Positions 23,326 to 34,439 are shown, counted from the first letter of the stretch. The stretch: 64,000 nucleotides of DNA from Sambucus nigra (GCA_949130495.1 OX422219.1:270491111-270555110), one strand, 5' to 3'. Notes: generated by a model from the letters alone, not told the origin. Numbers and translations are program-made.

Positions 23326-23601
23326 TCTTGAATTGAGAGGTCATCTCACCCCCGACGGGTATGGGGTGAATTCGTGTGTATAGTAGCTGCGCGTAGGTTA
23401 AGATAGTGCAGTCCGTAGGATCACATCACAAGAGGAGATGAATTTGACACTAACACACTTTACGAGGCAAGCATTGTAGAGCCACAATATCGAGGTGAGA
23501 GGTAATAAAGTGATACAGGTATCGGATCGTAGGTAGGAACAGCCAAGAGTCATAGGAGGAGAGTATACCATCCCATAGGAGGACTAGAGCCATTCTGGGT
23601 A

Positions 23602-23711
23602 TCGGATCGAACCGATCCTGGGCACCCGGATTGGTTCGATCTGGAAAATATCGAAATAAAAAAATAGAGGACCCGGATCGATCCGGCCCTGGGGACCCGG
23701 ATTGGTCCGGT
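23602..23711 (+). promoter_or_regulatory. palindromic motif array upstream of A1 third ORF
   Basis: ATCGGATCGAACCGATCC, CCCGGATTGGTTCGATC, CCCGGATCGATCCGGCC and CCCGGATTGGTCCGG stand within 110 bp. They match the motif type arrayed in the A1 LTR upstream of its TATA box. The corresponding stretch in A2 (53257-53344) has the same skeleton with A2's own motif version. Confidence 0.7.
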
Positions 23712-23866
23712 GTTTGCAACTCTTTGCCTTCCCTAGGTTCACCCCCTTTCCCCCCAATCCCTCAAATTCCCTCTGTTTTCGTCCCCTCCCTTCCTAACAT
23801 CCCTTTTCCCTTCAAATCCCTCCCCTTTTTCCCTCCAAATCCTACCATATCCTCTCCCCTACCACC

Positions 23867-23873
23867 TATAAAT
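23867..23873 (+). promoter_or_regulatory. TATA box of a putative internal promoter, A1
   Basis: TATAAAT inside ACCACCTATAAATTC, 107 bp before the ATG at 23974, following a long C/T-rich tract. A2 has the same box 101 bp before its ATG (53482). It suggests the third ORF is transcribed from its own promoter. Confidence 0.55.
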
Positions 23874-23973
23874 TCTACACCTTCCCCACCCCATTCCCCC
23901 CCCCCCCCCCACTAATCACTTTCCTCCTCTATTTCACTTATTCTTACCAACATTCTTACTCAATCCCATAACC

Positions 23974-25067
23974 ATGGCCAACCAACCACCTCCCCAAAAA
24001 TATGATTCCGTAACAATTCTCGACGACGGAGCCGCCGGCTACCGCTCCCGTCAAGAGCAACGATGGTGTGAATGTTTCTTCGGCTAACCTCGTAAACTCC
24101 AAATCGAGCGCCAAGTCATTTGGAATGACATGCCTAATTTTATCACCGGTCTCTTCATTGCCCAGGGCTAGTGTCGTTTCCTCAACGAACCTCGTGACGT
24201 GCTATGGCCCAATGCAGTGCGCACTTTCTATGGCTCACTTGTTCGCACCGGCCAACACGATGCTGAAGCTTACATTGGCGGCGTTCGCGTCCCTTTCTCT
24301 TTGGAACTTTTGTCCCAGAAGTTTGTTGCCAAAGATTTCCCGACGCTACGGCAATACATATACCCCAACCCTCTTGCCCCGCTTAAAAAATACGTATGCA
24401 TGTCTCGCATCGACCCCAATGCCAATTGGAATACCGAAACGTACTCGGTGGGCCAGCTAAGCGGCAAAGCCAGCCTCACTTTCAAAATAGTGTGCGCTAA
24501 CATTCTCCCCATGGGTAATTAGTTGGCGATGCGCCCGCGTCAAGCCACCGTCGTCTACCACCTCTTCGATCACAACGCTCCCATTAGCCTAGTTGCGTGC
24601 ATTTATAAGGATATATTCTTCGTCGCCACGGATAAAAAGGGCATCACCCCTCTCCCCTTCCCCCGGCTCATCACATCCATGTTAGCCAACATCGGCATTG
24701 CACCCCCGCAAGATTTCCCGCGCCTCCCAAATCCTTTTGCTTCCACCACCCGAACCAAACGGGAAAGACAACAATACAATAGGCTATTATGGCAGTGATG
24801 AAGATTCAAATTTTTCACCCGCCAATGCAGAAATTAATCCGCGTCTCTCGGCGGTCGAAGCCCAGGTTGACGAATTTATCACACAACACAATAGGGACAA
24901 AACGACATATCAACGGGATCAAGCATCCTACCGAAGGGATACGAGCATGATGCATTTTCTCCAAACTCACATATACGAACTCAACTTCGGTGGACCCCCT
25001 CCAAGCTTCTTCTATGACCCGTATGACCCCAGCGCGCCTGAAACCTCCAACCCCCCGCCCCAGTGAT
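23974..25067 (+). pseudogene. A1 third ORF, 'putative plant transposon protein'-like
   Basis: It starts MANQPPPQKYDSV at 23974 and reads through several stops (near 24074, 24170 and 24520) to a NPPPQ end at 25067. Visible blocks are IERQVIWNDMPNF, RDVLWPNAVRTFYGSL, AYIGGVRVPFSLELL (about 24265-24310), RQATVVYHLFDHNAPISLV (about 24540), PLPFPRLITSMLANIG, then a charged coiled-coil-like tail with a DKTTYQRDQASYRRD stretch and MMHFLQTHIYELNFGG. Its position after integrase is where Athila elements carry the 'env-like' ORF, but I see no signal peptide or membrane anchor here. Relatives are at 13230-14454 and 53583-54433. Role unknown. One frame change lies near 24780. Confidence 0.7.
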
Positions 25068-25250
25068 ATTTTTTTTGAAAAGTGGTTGTTTAATTGTTGG
25101 CTATTTTCACATGGTTGTTTTCTTTCCTTTCCGTTTGTAACACATGTTGTTCCGTTATATAAAATTCTGCATTTTTCATATTTGTTAGTTTTATTTATTC
25201 GCACTTTTAATTCGCTTTGAGTTAGATTTTAGTCCTTTTTGCTTGAGGAC

Positions 25251-25276
25251 AATGCAAAAGTCTAAGTTAGGGGGGT
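25251..25276 (+). other. second polypurine-like motif, A1
   Basis: GCTTGAGGACAATGCAAAAG then TCTAAGTTAGGGGGGTC. The AAGTTAGGGGGG core is the same as in the polypurine tract at 26798-26810 but lies about 1.5 kb upstream. Confidence 0.65.
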
Positions 25277-26632
25277 CACAAGTGCGTATTTCTAAAACTT
25301 CACAAATTTTCAAAAATGCCCAGAAATTTAAAAAAAAATAGAATTTTTTTTTGAAAAAATCCAAAAATATTTTACTTCGAAATAAATAAAAATTGGAATT
25401 CAAATTTTTCAAAAATATCATTAAAATTATATTTAAATTCTCAAATTGTAAAAACATAATACACAAAGCTGAAATGGACCAAAGAGGGAAATTGAGCGAA
25501 TGTAGACGACTTAACGAATAAATGTGGAGATTAACAAACCCGGTGAGATTCGAGCCTTTCATTATTGTGAATTTATAAATCAATCTGAGTTAATTTTTAA
25601 CTCACGGTTCTTTCTAGCGTTCTAATAAGTCATCGAGGATCTCAATTCTTTCACTTTGACCGATTATGGAAAATGTGTGTGATATTGCCTGGAAAAACGT
25701 GCCAAATAAATCTCTAAACTAAATTAATCTCGAGGCGAATATAGTAACACAATTAGCATTTCATATAATGAAGTAGGCCCTCATTTTTCACCCAAAAATA
25801 TTGGCCAGAAAAAGTAGCAAAAAAAATTATCCCTTTTGTAAACCAAAAATTGAGTCGAATAAATTTTTCCCTGTCGTTGACAACCCGAAAAACCCCAACT
25901 GGCCCGAAATTGTGAAAGTTAATAATCCCAGAAATTAAGTCCAGAAAGTGCATAAAAGGCGGAAAGAAAAGAATAGATATGCTCAACAAAAATAGCAAGA
26001 AAATAAAAGCATGGAAAATTGAAAAAATAGAAAAAGAAGGAAAAAATGAGCCAAATCCCGGAAAAGTACAAAAGGACATCATAAGAAAACTTTCCAAATC
26101 CAAATTCCCTTACCATTCCCATTTTACCCAATACACTTTTAATTCGAAAATGTCCTAACAGAGTCCAAATTGTGACATTGGTTACCACGTGGAGAGTTAA
26201 AATACAAAAAGATACAAAAAGAGGTTAAAGATATGAATTAGAGGCAATGTTCTCGTTCACTTATAACTGTAACCCGATGATAAGATCCGTTAACCATAAA
26301 AGTCCGTCTTTCTATTTGTGTGCGTGAACTTGGTTCCAATGCATTTACTCTTATAAATCACGCATAGCGAGAGAAAATAGCCACCCTTCTGAGATATTCG
26401 TTTGTGAGAGCATCCCGTGAGATTTTGAATTCAAAACGAATTTTCGGATAAGTAACGTAATGGTCAATCAGTGGAAATTCGTGGTTAAATTTCTGGCTCC
26501 GTACACACGCACTATGATTTGAGACTCTTGAACATGAATTGATGATGATTATTTTCTGGAAAAGTTTGAGTTATACAATTTTTGCGTATTTTGAATTTTC
26601 TTTAAGTCGAATTTTGTGGGTATACTCGTTAT

Positions 26633-26711
26633 AAACCCTCACGAGACAGAACTCGTCCTACTAGGGTAACCTAGGGGTTTAAAAATTTATTGCATACGCT
26701 AAATGCAATCG
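26633..26711 (+). other. conserved triple-hairpin block, A1 copy
   Basis: ACGAG-ACAGAA-CTCGT, CTAGGGTAACCTAG and TTGCAT-ACGCTA-AATGCAA are three adjacent potential stem-loops, conserved in A2, B1 and B2. Confidence 0.65.
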
Positions 26712-26811
26712 ATTTCCCGCAAAAGAGGTATTCTATCCCATCTTAGAGTTGGATCATGTTTTGATTCTTTTACACTGCTCTGGAAGATCAAAGCTCTAAG
26801 TTAGGGGGGGT

Positions 26812-28462
26812 TGATTAGGCATAAATTCTTCCAAATTTAGAGACTTTTATTACCTCGAACAATGTAAAATGAATTATTTTATCTCATATCTTTGCTAACA
26901 GTTTCGTCTAATAAGTATCCCGAGTTTCGTGTATTTCTTGCTAATTTTACAGGTATTTAATACATGAAAGAAAGAAAGAAACCGAAAGAAGCAAGAGAAA
27001 AGAAAGAGAACGAATCAAAAGGGAAAAAGCGTAATTTCCACCAGGAATCAAGTTGAGGACCCAAAATAAATGTCGAAGATCTTGAGTTTATAAACACGTA
27101 GAAAGAAGCGGCATCCCAATCCGAGTTCTGGATTAGAAGTTATGAAGACCAGAAGATGTGAGATATTGAAGATATTTTGAAGAGATATTCAAGAGAAATT
27201 GGAAACCCAATCTGGACCAATCCGATTTATTTGAAAAACGGATCAATCCGGGTACCCAAAATCACTGCATAAAAATACGTCTACCGGACCAATCCGGTCG
27301 TCCAAAAAAACGGATCGATCTGGCCCCAAATTTTCTGCAAAGATATCTGTCTAGCGGACCAATCCGGGTGTTCAAAAAATTGATCAATCCGATTCTAACC
27401 CGGACCAGTCCAATATGTCCTGACCGGATATATTTGGTGTTCGAGATTTGGGATGATCTTCTTCTTGATAGAGTTTTGTATGCATCCAACTCTTGTAATT
27501 TCCATAGGGTATAAATTTAAAATAACACCTAGACATGGTGGGGGGCTTCTAATCCATTTTTAAAGAAGCTTTGTACTAGTTTAGAGGAGAAAACAACAAG
27601 ATCCCTAGTTTTTATACCTTTTATTCCAGTTCTGCAATTCAAGTAATTCTATTCCAATTCTTGTTTTCATTATTGCAGTAGTAAATTTTTTAGTAGTAAT
27701 TTCATTCTTTTTCTTCACCTTCAATTGTTAGTAAAAATGCTTTCTTTCATTCAAAACATGTTTTCTTCTAGTTTTAATATGTCCGGCTAAGTTTTCAAGT
27801 GTTGGGGTGCATGAACCCCACCTGATGCAATTCATGATAGTGGAAATAGAAGTTGGAATTAAAATCTTAGGTGAATTGTATTGTGTAATACGATACCCCT
27901 TTGATTCATCCTTTGTTTATGTTCTGTGCAACCTACGATCCCTCATATATATAATACTTAGGAATTTTAAAGATCGAGTTTTAATTCGTCCTTTGCTTAC
28001 ATACTGTGCGTGCTACGATCCCTCATGTATATAATACTTAGGAGCATTAAGAAGCCAGATTCATTTACAGTTTTAATTTTGAATCAAGTATCCTACGAAG
28101 TGAATTACTAGGGTGTGGGGGATTATAACCCGACCTATCTTTCTCAATTCAAAGTTAAAAGTTTTAGTCAAATCATCATTTATCATTTAGTTAATTAGAG
28201 TAATTGCATTTCATTTATTCATAATTTCATTAGTTACTCAGTTTCATATTTTCATCTAGTTGTAGTCATTTCACAATCCAAATCACCTTTTCCTTCATTT
28301 TAGAGTCAAGGTTAGGTTACCTTCATCTTTCCAACGTCGTTACGACTTCGTCGTCCTATTTCCCTGAGGATCGATACCCAACTTATTGGATTATTACTTG
28401 AGCGACAGGCTTGCACTTGAGCCTAAATAGCATGCACACTAGATGCATTTGTGGTCGCGTCA
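26812..28462 (+). repeat. A1 right (3') LTR
   Basis: Starts TGATTAGG and ends GTCGCGTCA. Palindrome array 27208-27440, TATA box 27510-27517. It is 19 bp shorter than the left LTR and carries many substitutions, which fits an old insertion. Followed by the AATTC duplication. Confidence 0.92.
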
Positions 28463-28467
28463 AATTC

Positions 28468-29395
28468 AAAACTCATTTTTTTATTTGGAGGAAGTCCTAG
28501 TAGCTCATCTTAAAAAAAATCCATATAACATGGCTACAAACACATCATTTACGTTAGTTGTGAACTTCTCAAGGTCCTTTATATATGATTAATCGTCACG
28601 ACATTCACACTTTAATAGTCTATTATCTCTCAAAGATGATACCAATAAGGTTTTCCTAACTGGTTAATCTCCCTCAAAGTTTAACTTTATTTCCCTAATT
28701 TTAAAAAATTTAATCTCCTTCCTAGCACAATATATCTTTAAAAATTTAGTGGAGAACCTATCCATCCCAAGGATATCACAAATTCCTCAATCTCAAAAGT
28801 TATGAAGCCAACCCTAATAGGTTTTCCTTTAATCTTCATGACATATCCCTTATGAATGGTCATGAACTCTACTGTGATTCCTACTGAGGTTCCGATTACT
28901 AAGGTTGGTCTCAAAGTTTAAGGCATTGTCTTTAGATTTTATGCAAAAAATGGTGGATACAAAGGAGTGTGTGGTACTAGAATCAAATAGTACATAATAA
29001 TTTCTAAATTCCATATTAACAATATCTGTTATCACATCATCGTCTTTCTCAAAATCCTTGGCATTGATTGTCTAAAATTTAAATTTATTACACAATGTAT
29101 TTGTATATTTCTTCTTTGTAAGATTTCATTCCTTGGTTATGTGATTTATCTTTCCAGAGTTATATAAAATCATTTCCATGGTCCATCTTATTGAGTAGTG
29201 TCCCTTTATCCAGCAGTTGTAATAGGTGATGATTTTAACATAATTTTTCTCGAGTTTGTTTCTACAACTTTTCTCTTAGACCTTGGCTTCTGCACCTACC
29301 ATTGGAGCTGATCATCCTTCTTTGTGCCTTAATATATTCCTTTCCTCTTTTCAGATTTAGCCTTCGATCCATTTTCAAAGTCTTGTTTCATAAAA
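28468..29395 (-). pseudogene. Tekay/Del protease and gag-end remnant (other side of the A1 insertion)
   Basis: This is the upstream continuation of the Tekay element cut at 6958. The minus strand at about 28850-29035 contains LFDSSTTHSFVS, matching the retropepsin phrase LFDSGATHSF with the catalytic Gly replaced by Ser. Further downstream is an ISLGWIGSPLNF-like phrase corresponding to VILGMDWL. A degenerate zinc-knuckle-like region lies near 29190-29240 and basic gag-end residues near 29300-29395. The sequence carries many stops. Its junction with 29396 is abrupt, so the rest of gag is not visible in the window. Confidence 0.7.
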
Positions 29396-29398
29396 CCG

Positions 29399-30060
29399 AT
29401 GTCTCTTGGCGAATACTTGCAAAAAGAGAGAATAAAAATTTTTATAGGACTTTATGTGAGTATTTACAAAAGTAGACAAAGGATTCTTGGGGATCTAAGG
29501 GATGTGATTTTTCTAATAAAGGGCCGCAAACTTTTTACGATAAAGATGTTGAAAATTATTATGGTAAGAGTTCTACTAACTATTACAATAATAAATTTCA
29601 AAATTATTATAATGAAACTTTCATAAAGATTTACGATAATAGTTTGTAATTTTTTATTTTGGTGATTCCTACCATCGAATCCATTCGTAAAAATTCAAAA
29701 AAAATGAAAATTTTAACAACTATTATTAAGAGGAAAAAGATTATTTGAATCTTATAATGATTTTTGTTCCAAAATTTTTGAAAATAGGGAATGATTTAAG
29801 ACAAATTGAGAATTCAAAGATTTTGATCAAAGAGTACCACTTTGAAACAAAATATTATTCTTTTAGACCAATTCATTATAGAAGCAAAAAATGGAGGGGA
29901 AATGGATATTGAATCACTTTTGAATGAAATGATTTCTTCTTTGAAAAGTAATGATTAGGTGGAGACTAATGTTTCACCTCAAACAATTTTTTAAGATCAA
30001 TTCATTAATGTGAACATTTTTCCTTTGGAATTCAACCCATGATTGTTGATGATAAATCTA
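29399..30060 (+). pseudogene. B2 first ORF, decayed relative of the 256-aa ORF
   Basis: Starts MSLGEYLQKE, matching the repeated TLGEYYKS/TFGQYLQS motif of the B1 protein. After a frameshift it reads DVENYYGKSSTNYYNNKFQN then YYNETF, resembling the B1 Asn/Tyr-rich stretch. Further on an acidic, Ser-rich part (NEMISSLKSND, ETNVSPQTIF) resembles its C-terminal half. Several stops and frame changes. Confidence 0.5.
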
Positions 30061-30691
30061 TCTTGGTTGAATTTATTTCTTTGACATTTTCTTTCATTGT
30101 TATCGAACCATTACAAGTGCAGTAAGAATCGAATGAAAGTCTTGAGTACTTTGACTAAATTCTTGTTAAAGAATGCTTGTTCAGAATGCTTTCCACAATG
30201 AGTTTTTACCTTACATGTGACCCTCCTACCTTTCCATTTGAAAAAAAAATGAGAGAAAATTTGGACATTTGTACTTATCCCCCATTGTATCCAAACCACC
30301 CATCACCCGCTAAATTATTTTTCTAAATATTGGTGATGGTCTCTTTTTTGCCTAAAACATTCCCCCTGCATAAACAAAACTTTCATTTTTCGAGGGGAAT
30401 GCAATTTTACAAGGTTCCCTTATTAATCCCCCAAGATCATCATGTAGTATGGGTGGATCATCAAATTTTTTGAACTTTACTATATGGCCAATTAGTGGTT
30501 GAAATGTTAATTTTACATAACAGTTTTTTCTTTTTCTTTTTTTAGTTTAACTAATTAAAAAATATTTCTTTTTTTAGTATGCTTGGATGTAACATGTTTG
30601 GTAGAATCAATGGACTTGTTATATTCCGGGATTGCCCAAAGTTGGGTAATATCTATCTCTACCTCTTATCAAAGTGTGTTCTTAATTTATT

Positions 30692-30724
30692 AAGGACATT
30701 GTAACATTTAGGTTAGGGGTGTGG
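30692..30724 (+). other. second polypurine-like motif, B2
   Basis: AAGGACATTGTAACATTTAG then GTTAGGGGTGTGGG, the counterpart of the motifs at 12770, 25251 and 54621. 30725-31532 is AT-rich B2 non-coding sequence without other signals. Confidence 0.5.
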
Positions 30725-31532
30725 GATATGCTTCTCATTTCTTCTTGACTTTTATTGATTTGATTTATGTTCTTCTCAAGCAATTAGAATTTTCAAATAT
30801 ATTTTTTTTCTTCTCCCTTTTTTGGTCCTTTAGCCCATTAATGTCAGCTGATTTTGTATAGTTGCCCCAGTCCGTTGTGCAAATGGTGATGTATGTTTTG
30901 AGAATTTTCTTAATTATTTGCCATGAGTTGTCATGTGATCTTTATTATGAAAAACTTCATGTTTAAATAAATTTTGAATATTCAAGAACATTGCAAAAAT
31001 ACTTGTTTACGTTTTATTCAAATCAATTATAATTCGGTAAGCATACAAGCATAGTAAAAAATATTTACCATGTGAGCTTTTGAACCTATTTTTCCTTTTG
31101 AGTGTACACACCAACTCTCTCCGCTTTTGTAATCGTATTTATGTCATTGATAATCTCATTATTCTTGTTTTGATCATTCAATATATTATAAATTTCAAAC
31201 TTTATGATGTTTATTGGTATTTTGATGATCGAAGAATTATGTGAACCCTTAGAAATGATCATAGATCATCCTTGTTATTTAACCCATATTGACCTTGACC
31301 TTACTAACTAAATAATTTCCCTAGTCAACCCATTTGAGCCTAAGATATAGCCCTTATTTTAACACTTAAATCCTATAACTGACTCCAAATTGGAGTTTAA
31401 GCCCTATATACACCTTTCTCACATTTGTTTGGAAACATACTTGGGAAAAATTGATGGTTTGTTATGTGGTGGCATTTGAGCACGTGAGTTGACTTTTTTG
31501 TGAATTGTTAAGTAAAGAAAAAACACATAAAA

Positions 31533-31970
31533 TGTGGGACATAATTACGATAACACGTGACTTGTACATGCTTGGTACAAGCCTTCAAACTTCTTACGTA
31601 CCATGTTAACTAAGAGTCAAAGTCACGGAAGAATCTCGCGTTTCTATAACCTGTAATCATTCAAACTGATAAATGATAGGTCTGAACTTCTAGGGATATC
31701 GATTAACAGAGCTTAGGACTCTTCTAAGCTCCCCTATAAATGAAAACTCGTGCATAATGAGAGGGGTATGTGATATTGTATCATAGAGCAGTACATGAAC
31801 TCTACCGACCAGTTCTTTGAGTTAATAAAAGAACAAACCCCAAATATGTGGACATATGTACATTACCGAATAAGGTATATCTTACATTACGTGTTTTTGG
31901 TCTTCTTGTTTTAACACTTCTCTTAATTTAGCTTGTGCACATTGAATACACACATTATGGGAAATTACCA
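31533..31970 (+). repeat. T1 5' LTR
   Basis: Ends ...GGGAAATTACCA. Contains a CCCCTATAAATGAAA TATA box near 31732-31742. Confidence 0.8.
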
Positions 31971-31974
31971 CCTA

Positions 31975-31996
31975 TAATTGGCTCCGTTTGTGGGAA
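31975..31996 (+). other. T1 primer binding site
   Basis: AATTGGCTCCGTTTGTGGGAA, equivalent to the Tat/Ogre-type TTGGCGCCGTCTGTGGGAA site, with CGCC changed to CTCC. Confidence 0.75.
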
Positions 31997-32035
31997 ACGA
32001 TCTGAATTATTTGCCACTAGCTAAATTCCTAGGAT

Positions 32036-33660
32036 GTCTCACTCACCCAACCAAGATCATATGAATGTAAATGATTAGGAGGGTCATAAAAAATGCAGCC
32101 ATGGAGACCCAAAGGGTTATCCCCTTGATCATGGATATCATGACAATTGAGATGGTAAAAAATACCTCTTTCACCCAGAGGGTTCGATTAAGATTGGTGA
32201 GTATTACCAATCCTTTAATGCTCATTATCATCAGCGGGATGATAGAATAATGAACAACGATGAACTTGAATGATCCAACCAGATCTCAAGGCTCATTAAC
32301 AACTATGAGAATCGCATTAAAGATGAAAGGGTTACCAATAGGCTCCAACCAGATTTAGTCAAGGTGGATAGGGACAAAAGATGTTCAAAATAGGGATAAG
32401 GAGGGACAAATAAGAAAGTAGGGAAAACAAAATAGGAAGCTGATAGGGGACGAGAAAAAGGATCCCGAGAAATTATAGAAAAATGTTTACATGATGTTCT
32501 CGGTACCAATTTATAATATCTTTTATAAGATAAAAGGTATAATATTTGAAATGGATCTAGACGATATCCAGTGATTTGAAGAAGAGAAACTAGACACTGA
32601 AATGTGCATACCATAAATATCACGGTCACAAGACCAAAAATTGGAAGGCACTCAAATCCCGCCTCAAGGAACTGGTACACGTTAGTCACCTAAATGAATA
32701 TTTATAAAAGAAGGAAGGCGTAACACAAATTGTACACGACCAAAGGCCCTACAACATCATAGACAATGACACGGGACATGAATTTGCAATAATCTATAGG
32801 GGTCCAAGATCAAACAACATCTTGAATGAATTTTTGGGTCATGTATTTGCGGTGATTCACAGTGCATCAAACCTAAATCAAATCAAGGGGAATACCCTCA
32901 GAATGGAAGTTAAGAGGCACATAGCAGATATGGAAGACTTTCAGATCGACTCAACCAAGTCCATTATAGGCAAATGTCAGCGACCCATTATAGCACATCA
33001 TTTTGACTGATGATGATTTAGTTGGAGTAAGGACACCCCATTACAATGCTATTATCATCACCCTCAGAGTTTCTAATTAGGACGTGGACATGCTGTTAGT
33101 GGACCTGGGGAGGTCCTCAAAGGATATGTAGCCCAATATGTTCAATCAGTTGAACTTTCATATAGAAGACCTACAGGAATCCACTACTCCTTTGATCGAA
33201 TGTGCAGGAAGGATGACCTTATCCATGGGAAAGGTAGTTCTCCTTATTCGGTAAGGAGGGATCCCTAGACTTATTGAATTCCTCATGGTGGATATAGAAT
33301 CCTCGTATAGCATTACCCTCAGCAGAGCGTGGTTGCAATCCATGATGGTTATACCATCTACCTAACACCAGAAGATAAAAAGTAGCACTCACAAGGGAGT
33401 CATGGAGATACGATGGAGACATGCCTTGGCTAGAAAATATTTCATAGATGTTATCCGACCTAAGCAGGAGAAGAAGAAGGAAAAATTCATCGAGCCAGAG
33501 GAAGGCTCCACACCCCCCAAATAGAAACAAAAGTATGGGCGACCTGGGATTAAGGAAACCAGAGTTTCCCTTTAAGAGAAAGCGTTTGATGAAAATCATA
33601 TTGAAAAGAAGTTCATGATCGAAAGTTCACTCACGAAAGAAGAGAAAAAATCTTTGGTTA
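32036..33660 (+). pseudogene. T1 gag and protease remnant
   Basis: A region broken in all frames. Recognisable parts: KYHGHKTKNWKALKSRLKEL (about 32610-32680), the zinc-knuckle-proximal part of Tat gag with Cys residues lost, and a protease-region remnant between about 33010 and 33330. No usable ORF remains. Assignment rests on order and on partial matches to T2. Confidence 0.6.
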
Positions 33661-33849
33661 TATTCCTATAAAAAACCAAGACAGAGTTTCCTAAAGACCA
33701 CGTGACATGTCAGCAATAGATCCGTAAGTGATGTGTCAGAAGTTCCATATCAATACACTACATCCACTAATGACTCAAAAGGCATGGAGAATTACACTGA
33801 AGAAGGCCAAGGATTTTGAGGTGGATGGATAAACTTCTGAAGGCACAGT

Positions 33850-34330
33850 CCATATAGGAAGTTTAATTACCCAAGTGTCTATCAAAACCGTAGTTATGAA
33901 GAAAATTAATGAGAAGTTGAAAGTATGCATAAATTTCACTGACCTGAACCGTGCATGCCTAAATAAGATAGATCAATTGATCGATTCCACCGTTAACCAT
34001 GAACTTATGAGCTTCTTTGATGCCTACTTAGGGTACCATCAAATCCCTTTACTCGATCCCACAGGAAAATACATCCGTCATCACCATATTGGGGATATAT
34101 TGCGACAGGGTGATGTCGTTCGAATTAAAGAACGTCGAGGTGAACTACCAGAGGCTTGTGATAAAGATGTTCATGGAGAAGTTTGAAGACATGATATAGG
34201 GGTATATAGATGTCATGCTTATAAAAATCTGGAAAAATAGGGATTACCTAGCATACCTGGAAAAAAAGTTTTAAGTCCTTCATTATTACATGATGAAATT
34301 AAACGCGTCAAAATGATCCTTTAGGGTACA
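33850..34330 (+). pseudogene. T1 reverse transcriptase remnant
   Basis: EKLKVCINFTDLNRACLNKI, IDQLIDSTVNHELMSFFDAY and LGYHQIPL are Tat RT motifs. The catalytic site corresponds to GYIDVMLIKIW at about 34200, so the second Asp of the Y-x-D-D motif is lost. Frames change near 34110 and 34185. Confidence 0.8.
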
Positions 34331-34439
34331 ATCGAAAAAGATCCTTGGATACCAAGTCAATTAAAGAGGTATCAAGGCAAACCCTGACCAGATTGAAGCC
34401 ATTAGGAAGGTGCACATCCAAGACTGTATACGGGGTATA

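Larger units (their letters stand above)
25068..26811 (+). other. A1 3' non-coding region with conserved signals
   Basis: AT-rich, no credible ORF. It contains the second polypurine-like motif (25251-25276), the triple-hairpin block (26633-26711) and the true polypurine tract AAGTTAGGGGGGG (26798-26810) that abuts the right LTR. The whole stretch is closely matched by 54434-56180 in A2. Confidence 0.75.
6964..28462 (+). mobile_element. Athila-like LTR retrotransposon (element A1) with nested insertion
   Basis: Plus-strand element bounded by LTRs of 1670 and 1651 bp that begin TGATTAGG and end GTCGCGTCA. A perfect 5-bp target duplication AATTC flanks it at 6959-6963 and 28463-28467. A tRNA-type primer site follows the left LTR and a purine tract precedes the right LTR. 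Internal order is gag, protease, RT, RNase H, integrase, then a third ORF in the position where Athila elements carry their extra ORF. Removing the nested B1 element (9456-18422) leaves about 12.5 kb, a usual Athila length. All ORFs carry stops or frameshifts, so it is not autonomous now. It inserted into a Tekay pol. Confidence 0.93.

Noticed and set aside
23974..25067. Third ORF of A1 as a viral-type envelope gene
   Set aside because: It is in the usual env-like position but shows no signal peptide, transmembrane anchor or Cys pattern; the match is to the plant transposon-protein layout.
25191..26188. Minus-strand open frames rich in Phe and Leu (25191-25583, 25753-26188), also 54755-55471
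   Set aside because: AT-rich non-coding 3' regions of A1 and A2; the frames are not preserved between the two copies.
31526..31532. CATAA/CATAG as a target duplication for T1
   Set aside because: It would force the LTR to begin with AATGTGG instead of TG, so I do not accept it.
32303..32689. 128-codon minus-strand open frame
   Set aside because: Opposite to decayed T1 gag; no motif, and gag-like residues are on the plus strand.
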